A stretch of 9,346 nucleotides of DNA from Flavobacteriaceae bacterium UBA6231 (GTDB taxonomy: Bacteria > Bacteroidota > Bacteroidia > Flavobacteriales > Flavobacteriaceae): contig DJWL01000191.1 of assembly GCA_002441545.1 (NCBI GenBank), positions 1-9,346 on the forward strand, in the 5' to 3' direction. The position numbers and the translations under genes were made by a program. The notes beneath the pieces are model-generated. The model saw nothing but the letters and a program-made list of their open reading frames with translations, was not told the DNA's origin and made no database searches. Each line of letters begins with the position of its first letter. Positions within the stretch are counted from its first letter, which is position 1. Below are positions 1-5,264 of this stretch, piece after piece.

Positions 1-866
1 TCAGCAGCTTTTAAAACCTGAACGGCCTCATTTACATACTTTGACAAAGCTAAATTAGATTGACGTGTTGCCAAACTACGCATATAAACACGAGAATTAT
101 TAATCGCATTCATTCGAATTCTATCACCTAATAGGGCTCCACCAGTTTTTCTTTTTGAAGGATCGACTGAAACAATTCCAACTGTTTTATTAGGAAAATC
201 TATTAAAAATCTACGAACTAATTCATCTACCAAAGACGATTTTCCTGCACCACCAGTTCCTGTAATACCTAAAACTGGGGTTTTAGAATTTTTGTTTTTA
301 ACATGAATCTCTTCAAGTATTTTTTTTGCTACTTCTGGGAAATTTTCGGCTGACGAAATAATTCTAGCAATTTCAGTCGCATTTTTAGCTTTAAGTTTAT
401 TTACTTCAATGCCTAATTTATCGCCTATTGCAAAATCTGATTTTTCAACCAAATCATTAATCATCCCTTGCAATCCCATTTCACGTCCATCATCAGGAGA
501 ATAAATTCGTGAAATACCATAATCCATTAATTCTTTAATTTCTGAAGGCAGGATTACGCCGCCGCCGCCGCCAAATATTTTTATATGTTCAGCATTTCTT
601 TCTTTCAATAAATCAAACATATATTTAAAATACTCGTTATGTCCACCTTGATAAGAGGTCAAACAAATAGCATTTACATCTTCTTGAATGGCAGTATTTA
701 CAACTTCATCTACACTTCTATCATGCCCTAAATGAATCACTTCAACACCGGTTGCCTGAATAATTCTGCGCATGATGTTTATAGAAGCATCATGACCGTC
801 AAACAATGAAGCAGCAGTTACAATTCTAATTTTATGTTTTGGTTTATAAGGAGTAGTTTGTTCCAT
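1..866 (-). CDS. icmF: IcmF-type fused isobutyryl/methylmalonyl-CoA mutase, N-terminal part (runs off left edge)
   Basis: The frame opens at an ATG (complement of 864-866) and stays open for 288 codons to the window edge, so the C-terminal mutase part is missing here. Residues about 12-140 form a cobalamin-binding domain. The DGHDAS motif near residue 23 supplies the histidine that replaces the lower axial ligand of B12, and a run of five glycines at 99-103 fits the nucleotide-tail pocket. Residues about 195-288 begin a MeaB-like G-protein chaperone domain, with the P-loop GTGGAGKS at 203-210 and SVDPSKRKTGGALLGDR after it. The order B12 domain, then GTPase, then mutase is specific to the IcmF fusion. 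IcmF proteins rearrange isobutyryl-CoA and n-butyryl-CoA (some act on other branched acyl-CoAs) using adenosylcobalamin, with the G domain guarding cofactor loading. The true substrate cannot be told from this part. The gene is divergent from purU. No clear promoter was found. Confidence 0.93.
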   Translation of the reverse strand, partial: MEQTTPYKPKHKIRIVTAASLFDGHDASINIMRRIIQATGVEVIHLGHDRSVDEVVNTAIQEDVNAICLTSYQGGHNEYFKYMFDLLKERNAEHIKIFGGGGGVILPSEIKELMDYGISRIYSPDDGREMGLQGMINDLVEKSDFAIGDKLGIEVNKLKAKNATEIARIISSAENFPEVAKKILEEIHVKNKNSKTPVLGITGTGGAGKSSLVDELVRRFLIDFPNKTVGIVSVDPSKRKTGGALLGDRIRMNAINNSRVYMRSLATRQSNLALSKYVNEAVQVLKAA

Positions 867-979
867 TAATAAAAATATCTTCTTTTTGACGTGCAATTTA
901 CGGAATATTCAAAAAAATACATGAATTATCTTAAATTATCTAAAATTATATCAATTAGAAATTCCAATAATAAATTAGT

Positions 980-987
980 TAATTTTG
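980..987 (+). promoter_or_regulatory. Possible -7 element of the purU promoter
   Basis: TAATTTTG matches the Flavobacterium/Bacteroides -7 consensus TAnnTTTG exactly and ends 23 bp before the purU ATG, giving a short leader. No TTG at the expected -33 spacing (17-23 bp upstream) is present, so the match is only half a promoter. The rest of the 144-bp gap between icmF and purU is AT-rich and shows no exact -7 match toward icmF. Confidence 0.4.
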
Positions 988-1010
988 AACATTAATTGAT
1001 AATGTAAATC

Positions 1011-1865
1011 ATGAATAAAGTCACCCTATTAATGTACTGTAAAGACAGACCAAACATTATTGCTTCGGTCACCAATTTTATTGCTAACAATCAAGGTAAT
1101 ATTGTTTATATAGACCAGCATGTTGATAGAGAACAAGATATATTCTTTATGCGTTTAGAGTGTGAATTTGATATTAACACCTTTTCAATTGAAGTCTTTA
1201 AAGAGTTGTTTAAAAATACATTAGTTGATCAGTTTAAAATAAAATGGCGCATGTATTCATCAAACAGAAAACCAAAAATGGCTTTGTTTGTATCAAAATA
1301 CGACCATTGTTTATATGATATTTTAGGACGATACAATTCAGGAGAACTATTTTTAGAAATTCCTTTTATATTGAGTAACCATTTAGATTTAAAACCTATT
1401 GCCGAAAGTTTTAAAATTCCTTTTTATCATGTTCCAGTAACTAAGGAAACAAAAAAAGAAGCTGAACAAAAACAATTAGATTTATTGATATCTCATGAGA
1501 TTGATTTTATAGTGCTTGCAAGATACATGCAAATAGTTTCTGATACACTAATTAATAAATACCCAAATAAAATCATAAACATACATCACTCTTTTTTACC
1601 GGCTTTTGTTGGCGCAAAACCTTATCACTCGGCTTATAAAAGAGGTGTGAAAATTATTGGAGCTACTAGTCATTATGTTACAGAAGAATTAGATGCTGGC
1701 CCTATTATTGAACAAAATGTTGCTCGTGTATCACATACACATTCTATAGAAGATTTAATAGCAAAAGGACGTGATTTAGAAAAAATTGTGTTAGCCAATG
1801 CCATTAAATTACATACAAATAGAAAGGTTTTGGTTTACAACAACAAAACCATTATTTTTTCTTAA
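1011..1865 (+). CDS. purU: Formyltetrahydrofolate deformylase PurU
   Basis: This 284-residue protein has the usual PurU length and layout. An N-terminal ACT regulatory domain covers about residues 3-80, beginning with the typical KDRPNIIASVTNFI stretch. A formyltransferase-fold hydrolase domain covers about 88-284 and opens with the family signature around SKYDHCLYDIL. The catalytic Asn-His-Asp triad can be placed at N190 and H192 (in NIHHSFLPAF) and D228 (in LDAGPII). The 36-residue spacing from His to Asp is the same as in GAR transformylase. PurU hydrolyses 10-formyl-THF to THF and formate. It balances the one-carbon pool and supplies formate to PurT where that enzyme exists. The ACT domain normally senses methionine and glycine. 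The ATG start agrees with the family N-terminus. There is no Shine-Dalgarno sequence, as expected in Bacteroidota. A lipoprotein gene follows 53 bp later on the same strand and is probably co-transcribed. Confidence 0.95.
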   Translation: MNKVTLLMYCKDRPNIIASVTNFIANNQGNIVYIDQHVDREQDIFFMRLECEFDINTFSIEVFKELFKNTLVDQFKIKWRMYSSNRKPKMALFVSKYDHCLYDILGRYNSGELFLEIPFILSNHLDLKPIAESFKIPFYHVPVTKETKKEAEQKQLDLLISHEIDFIVLARYMQIVSDTLINKYPNKIINIHHSFLPAFVGAKPYHSAYKRGVKIIGATSHYVTEELDAGPIIEQNVARVSHTHSIEDLIAKGRDLEKIVLANAIKLHTNRKVLVYNNKTIIFS

Positions 1866-1918
1866 TATTGACTAGCTTAAATAAAACCTACTTTTTTAAA
1901 TCATTAAAACCCATAGAT

Positions 1919-2626
1919 ATGATTCGTAAATTTTTATTTTTCATCTTAATCTTTAATTTAACCGCTTGTGCAGAACTGCAACAAGTAGTAAACCAATTAC
2001 CTCAAGGCGGAGGCGTATTAAGTAATGCAGATATAGCTGCCGGACTACGCCAAGCTTTGAATTTTGGTATAGAAAAACAAGTAAGCAAACTAACACAAAC
2101 AGACGGTTTTTTTAAAAATGAGTTAGTAAAAATATTATTACCAGATGAACTTAAAAAGGTTGACAAAGCTTTAAGAGATATAGGTTTAAGCAGTTTAGCC
2201 GATGATGGTTTAAAGGTTCTTAATAGAGCAGCAGAAGATGCCGTTAAAGAAGCTACTCCAATATTTGTCGATGCCGTTAAGGGCATTACGTTTACTGATG
2301 CAAAAAATATTTTAATCGGAAATGATGATGCAGCAACACAGTATTTAACAACCAAAACACAAACTGCTTTGTATGCTAAATTTAATCCCGTAATTAAAAA
2401 CTCATTTAGCAAAGTAGGCGCTGATAAAATTTGGAGCAATTTAATTACTAAATACAATAATATTCCTTTTACAGCTGATGTAAATCCTGACTTAACAGAT
2501 TATGTAACCAATGAAGCTTTAAAAGGTGTTTACACAATGATTGCCGTTGAAGAAAAAGATATTAGAACCAAGTTGTCTTCAAGAACTACAGACTTATTAA
2601 GGAAAGTTTTTGCTTTACAAGACTAA
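1919..2626 (+). CDS. DUF4197 family lipoprotein
   Basis: The protein has 235 residues from the ATG at 1919. A TTG 51 bp upstream would extend it by 17 residues, but the ATG gives a textbook lipoprotein signal, so I chose it. The signal is a basic MIRK, then a hydrophobic segment, then a lipobox LTAC with the lipidated cysteine at residue 17. The mature part matches the DUF4197 pattern: a helical segment with DGFFKNELVKILLPDELKKV at 62-81, NRAAEDAV near 102, PIFVDAV near 114, DDAATQYL at 136-143, VGADKIW near 166 and NPDLTDYVT near 189. The family is widespread in Bacteroidota and Proteobacteria and has no established biochemical role. The lipobox places it in the cell envelope, inner or outer membrane undetermined. 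It sits 53 bp after purU with no terminator between them, so it is likely in the same operon, although a functional link to folate metabolism is not evident. Confidence 0.9.
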   Translation: MIRKFLFFILIFNLTACAELQQVVNQLPQGGGVLSNADIAAGLRQALNFGIEKQVSKLTQTDGFFKNELVKILLPDELKKVDKALRDIGLSSLADDGLKVLNRAAEDAVKEATPIFVDAVKGITFTDAKNILIGNDDAATQYLTTKTQTALYAKFNPVIKNSFSKVGADKIWSNLITKYNNIPFTADVNPDLTDYVTNEALKGVYTMIAVEEKDIRTKLSSRTTDLLRKVFALQD

Positions 2627-2693
2627 AACTCTTATAGGTTCGTATCTCTTTTTTAAATTATTTTAAAAAAAAAACGCATGTTTCTTTTCGTTT

Positions 2694-2731
2694 CTGAATA
2701 AAAAATGTATATTTAAATACTTGTTATTCAG
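2694..2731. repeat. Nested inverted repeat upstream of the 63-codon gene
   Basis: The outer arms CTGAATAA (2694-2701) and TTATTCAG (2724-2731) are a perfect 8-bp inverted repeat. Inner arms GTAT (2707-2710) and ATAC (2717-2720) lie almost on the same centre, offset by about 1 bp. The element ends 9 bp before the ATG of the downstream small gene, so it could be an operator or a 5'-UTR hairpin. The rest of the 2627-2740 gap is AT-rich, with an A/T-only stem at 2649-2670 that is too weak to call a terminator. Confidence 0.5.
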
Positions 2732-2740
2732 TTATATATC

Positions 2741-2932
2741 ATGGAAACAAACAATAACATAAAAAATCGCCAGAATAAACTTAATGAGCGCTACAAAGAA
2801 CTTATTGAGCAAGCTTATAATTTCCGTCAAACTGATTCAGAACTTAGTGATTTTTCTGAATTTAGAGCTATGAAACTTTTAAATAGGCTTAATACATTAA
2901 GATATTTTTTCAGAAATCAGGCTAAACTTTAA
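2741..2932 (+). CDS. Small helical protein of unknown function, 63 residues
   Basis: This short frame has an ATG start and a composition typical of a real small protein: highly charged, Asn/Lys/Glu/Arg-rich, no signal peptide and no membrane segment. It is predicted to be mostly helical, with heptad-like leucines in LNERYKELIEQAYNF and again in AMKLLNRLNTLRYFF. The spacing of the YKELIEQAY, Ser-Asp and leucine-rich blocks is faintly like the small Lacal_2735-type proteins common in flavobacteria. That likeness is from memory and weak. It stands alone, rightward, 114 bp after the DUF4197 gene. An inverted repeat lies just upstream, and a palindrome spans its stop codon. No function is proposed. 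Confidence 0.6.
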   Translation: METNNNIKNRQNKLNERYKELIEQAYNFRQTDSELSDFSEFRAMKLLNRLNTLRYFFRNQAKL

Positions 2933-2968
2933 GTTTAGAATTATTTATCAATTCTTTAACTTTTTTAT
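2922..2968 (+). terminator. Palindrome over the stop codon plus a second weak hairpin and T-run
   Basis: CTAAACTT, a central T, and AAGTTTAG (2922-2938) form a perfect 17-bp palindrome centred on the TAA stop of the 63-codon gene. It overlaps a second stem, AGAATT (2937-2942) with AATTCT (2950-2955), followed by a T-rich stretch with six consecutive Ts around 2961-2966. Together they could end transcription of the small gene. Both stems are AT-rich and weak, so the call is tentative. Confidence 0.35.
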
Positions 2969-3014
2969 TACATCCAAAATTTTCAAACTCACGTACTTTA
3001 TATAAAAATAAGTT

Positions 3015-3164
3015 ATGAGTCCACATTTTTGTAAAGTTGGCAAAATTAAGCCCAACTTAAATAAGCTAATTAGTTTGACTGAGTTTGAAAAAAGAATTTT
3101 AAACTTCGTAGAAGATATAAATAAGGTAGATTACCCAAAAAGCTTTAATGGAATAACTATTTAA
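3015..3164 (+). CDS. Doubtful small ORF, 49 codons, overlapping the pyrF 3' end
   Basis: An ATG-started frame of 49 codons ends with TAA and overlaps the convergent pyrF stop by 8 bp. The protein is basic at the start (CKVGKIKPNLNK) and ends with a mixed-charge segment around TEFEKRILNF. It has no signal peptide or recognisable motif. The codons look plausible for this genome, but so do those of an opposite-strand frame at 2922-3026 (34 codons), so neither is secure. It could be a real microprotein, a gene remnant or chance. The 2933-3014 stretch before it contains only the weak hairpin described separately. Confidence 0.25.
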   Translation: MSPHFCKVGKIKPNLNKLISLTEFEKRILNFVEDINKVDYPKSFNGITI

Positions 3165-3972
3165 GCATAATTGCTTTCATTTCCTGCTGAATCTCTTCAG
3201 CTTTTTTGGCAGCAACGAATGCGAAATTTTCTTTATTTGAAGCATAAATAATTCCTCTAGAGGAATTAATAAGCAGTCCTATATTATTATTTATACCATA
3301 TTTACAAACATCTTGTAAGTTTCCTCCTTGTGCTCCAACTCCTGGTACTAACAAAAAGCTATTTGGTATTATTTGTCTTATTTCTTCTAAATACTCAGCC
3401 TTTGTAGCACCAACAACATACATTAAGTTTTCAGAATTTTTCCATGTTTTTGAAATTTCTAAAACCTGTTTATACAACTCTTTTCCTTCAACTGTTTTTG
3501 TTTGAAAGTCAAATGCTCCTTCGTTAGAAGTTAAAGCCAAAAGAATAGTGTGTTTACCCTGAAAAGCTAAAAAAGGTTCCACAGAATCTTTACCCATATA
3601 GGGTGCAACTGTAACACTATCAAACCCTAAATCATCAAAAAAAGCTTTGGCATACATACTACTGGTATTTCCAATATCACCACGTTTTGCATCAGCAATA
3701 GTAAAAATATCAGGATGCTTCTCATTCAAATATTCTATTGTCTTTTTTAAAGATTTCCAACCTTTTAAGCCGTAAGCTTCATAAAACGCCGTATTAGGTT
3801 TATATGCAACACAAAAATGATTTGTTGCATCAATAATGGCTTTATTGAATTCAAAAATAGGATCTTCTTCTTTTAATAAATGCTGAGGAATTTTATTTAA
3901 ATCAACATCAAGTCCTATGCATAGAAAAGATTGCTTTTTTTTGATTTCTTGTATAAGTTTTTCAGTAGTCAT
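3157..3972 (-). CDS. pyrF: Orotidine-5'-phosphate decarboxylase PyrF (long type)
   Basis: The enzyme decarboxylates OMP to UMP, the last step of de novo UMP synthesis. From the ATG at 3972 the protein is 271 residues, the length of the longer OMP decarboxylase subfamily. An in-frame TTG 18 bp upstream lies inside a hairpin and was rejected as the start. The TIM-barrel signature is clear: IGLDVDL at about 19-25, YKPNTAFYE at 57-65, the catalytic DAKRGD with D94, K96 and D99, VAPYMGKDS at 122-130, VPGVGAQGG at 209-217, and the phosphate-gripping NSSRGI with R239. It lies 35 bp downstream of prfA on the same strand, an adjacency I recall from other flavobacteria. A terminator-like hairpin sits between the two genes. 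The 3' end meets a doubtful rightward ORF, and no clear terminator follows the stop. Confidence 0.96.
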   Translation of the reverse strand: MTTEKLIQEIKKKQSFLCIGLDVDLNKIPQHLLKEEDPIFEFNKAIIDATNHFCVAYKPNTAFYEAYGLKGWKSLKKTIEYLNEKHPDIFTIADAKRGDIGNTSSMYAKAFFDDLGFDSVTVAPYMGKDSVEPFLAFQGKHTILLALTSNEGAFDFQTKTVEGKELYKQVLEISKTWKNSENLMYVVGATKAEYLEEIRQIIPNSFLLVPGVGAQGGNLQDVCKYGINNNIGLLINSSRGIIYASNKENFAFVAAKKAEEIQQEMKAIMLK

Positions 3973-3977
3973 AGTAT

Positions 3978-4000
3978 AAAAAAGCCTCAATAAAGAGGCT
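3978..4000 (-). terminator. Intercistronic terminator or attenuator between prfA and pyrF
   Basis: Read on the minus strand, AGCCTC, a 6-nt loop and GAGGCT form a perfect 6-bp stem with four GC pairs, running straight into a tract of six Ts (the first T is also the last base of the stem). It starts 7 nt after the prfA stop and its T-tract ends 5 nt before the pyrF ATG. This is the form of an intrinsic terminator. Because pyrF follows immediately, it may act as a partial terminator or attenuator, or fold over the translation start region. The regulation is inferred. Confidence 0.6.
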
Positions 4001-4007
4001 CAAATTT

Positions 4008-5084
4008 TTAAATCACATCACTATTAGCTTTCAACTTTTCAGTATTTTCTGCTAATTGTAACTCGTCAATTATTCTTTGTATATCACCATTTACAATGTT
4101 TGATAAATCGTAAAGTGTTAATCCAATTCTGTGATCTGTAACGCGTCCTTGCGGATAATTATAGGTTCTGATTTTAGCACTTCTATCGCCAGATGTTACC
4201 ATAGAACCACGCTTTGCAGCATCAGCCTCATTCTTTTTAGCTAGCTCAATTTCATATAATCTAGAACGTAAAACTCTAAAAGCCTTTTCCTTATTTTTAT
4301 GTTGCGATTTTTGGTCTTGACATTGTGCAACCAATCCTGTTGGAATATGTGTTAAACGAACTGCGGAATACGTTGTATTTACCGATTGTCCTCCAGGTCC
4401 TGAAGAACAGAAAAAATCTATTCTAACATCTTTTGGATTGATTTCTACGTCAAATTCTTCAGCTTCTGGAAATACCATTACTGTGGCTGCACTTGTGTGA
4501 ACGCGACCTTGAGTTTCAGTTTGAGGAACACGTTGCACACGATGTACACCGGCTTCAAATTTTAAAATTCCGTAAACATCCTCGCCATTGACTTCAAATT
4601 GAATTTCTTTAAAGCCTCCATTAGTTCCTTCACTAAAATCTACAACATCAACTTTCCATCCTTTACTCTCACAATATTTAGAGTACATTCTGAATAAATC
4701 TCCGGCAAAAATACTAGCTTCATCTCCACCTGTTCCTGCTCTTAATTCAACTACTGCATTTTTAGAATCTTCTGGATCTCTTGGTATTAAAAGAAATTTT
4801 ATTTCATCTTCTAATTTAGGTATTCTAGCTTTGGCTTCTTCATATTGCATTTTTGCCATTTCTACCATTTCCGCATCACCACCTTCAGAAATAATAGATT
4901 CAGCTTCAGATAAATTATCTAAAAGTGTTTTATACTCATCACGTTTTTCAACAAGTACTTTTAAATCTTTATATTCTTTATTTAAAGCTATATAACGCTT
5001 TTGATCTGTCATTATATCTGGTTGAATGATTAAATCACTCACCTCATCAAAACGTTGCTTAATTATTTGTAATTTATCTAACAT
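4008..5084 (-). CDS. prfA: Peptide chain release factor 1
   Basis: RF1 recognises UAA and UAG in the ribosomal A site and triggers peptide release. The 358-residue protein is of normal length. A helical N-terminal domain covers about 1-100. The codon-recognition domain carries the PxT tripeptide as PQT at 187-189 (within RVPQTETQGRVHTS), which separates RF1 from RF2 (SPF). The peptidyl-hydrolysis loop GPGGQSVNTT holds GGQ at 231-233, whose glutamine is the usual PrmC methylation site. The RF1-type segment GRVTDHRIGLTLYDL lies near 314-328. No programmed frameshift is present, which also fits RF1 and not RF2. The ATG start gives the expected N-terminus. A good flavobacterial promoter lies just upstream. 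pyrF follows after 35 bp. No prmC gene adjoins it here. Confidence 0.97.
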   Translation of the reverse strand: MLDKLQIIKQRFDEVSDLIIQPDIMTDQKRYIALNKEYKDLKVLVEKRDEYKTLLDNLSEAESIISEGGDAEMVEMAKMQYEEAKARIPKLEDEIKFLLIPRDPEDSKNAVVELRAGTGGDEASIFAGDLFRMYSKYCESKGWKVDVVDFSEGTNGGFKEIQFEVNGEDVYGILKFEAGVHRVQRVPQTETQGRVHTSAATVMVFPEAEEFDVEINPKDVRIDFFCSSGPGGQSVNTTYSAVRLTHIPTGLVAQCQDQKSQHKNKEKAFRVLRSRLYEIELAKKNEADAAKRGSMVTSGDRSAKIRTYNYPQGRVTDHRIGLTLYDLSNIVNGDIQRIIDELQLAENTEKLKANSDVI

Positions 5085-5104
5085 TTACTTTTTTACTTAT
5101 ACCG

Positions 5105-5133
5105 CAAAAATACGATAATTTATGAATTTTCAA
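5105..5133 (-). promoter_or_regulatory. prfA: Flavobacterial-type promoter for prfA
   Basis: On the minus strand, TTG (complement of 5131-5133), then 18 bp, then TATTTTTG (complement of 5105-5112) fit the Bacteroidota consensus TTG-N17-23-TAnnTTTG with no mismatch. The -7 element ends 20 bp before the prfA ATG, implying a very short leader. This would start the prfA(-pyrF) transcript. Confidence 0.65.
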
Positions 5134-5218
5134 TATCTGATAAGTGAGTATTAAAACTATACCGAGATTATTGAAGAACCAAAGATTTTATAATTTTTAT
5201 ACAATATGGAATTATAAT

Positions 5219-5248
5219 AAAAAAGGAAGCTAAATAGCTTCCTTTTTT
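5219..5248 (-). terminator. Strong intrinsic terminator of nrdJ
   Basis: GGAAGCTA (5225-5232) and TAGCTTCC (5235-5242) form a perfect hairpin, flanked by A6 on the left and T6 on the right that can extend the stem. It lies 16 bp beyond the nrdJ stop and yields a T6 tract on the minus strand. The symmetry would make it work in both directions, but no rightward gene enters from the left. The remaining 5134-5218 stretch is AT-rich with nothing else recognised. Confidence 0.88.
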
Positions 5249-5264
5249 AAACTCTAATACTTTA

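Noticed and set aside
910..919. Possible -7 element for icmF on the minus strand
   Set aside because: TATTTTTTTG has four bases in place of two between TA and TTTG, and there is no TTG at the -33 spacing.
1868..1918. TTG-started 17-residue extension of the DUF4197 protein
   Set aside because: It would bury the lipoprotein signal peptide that begins exactly at the ATG at 1919.
2002..2457. Minus-strand frame of 151 codons opposite the DUF4197 gene
   Set aside because: It is fully antisense to a recognised family member, and its Ser/Leu-rich composition is what the complement of that gene would produce.
2649..2670. A/T-only stem-loop after the DUF4197 gene as a terminator
   Set aside because: It has no GC pairs and is followed by As, not Ts, on the plus strand, so it is probably composition noise.
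3973..3990. TTG-started extension of PyrF
   Set aside because: The TTG lies within the terminator-like hairpin, and the added six residues have no family counterpart.
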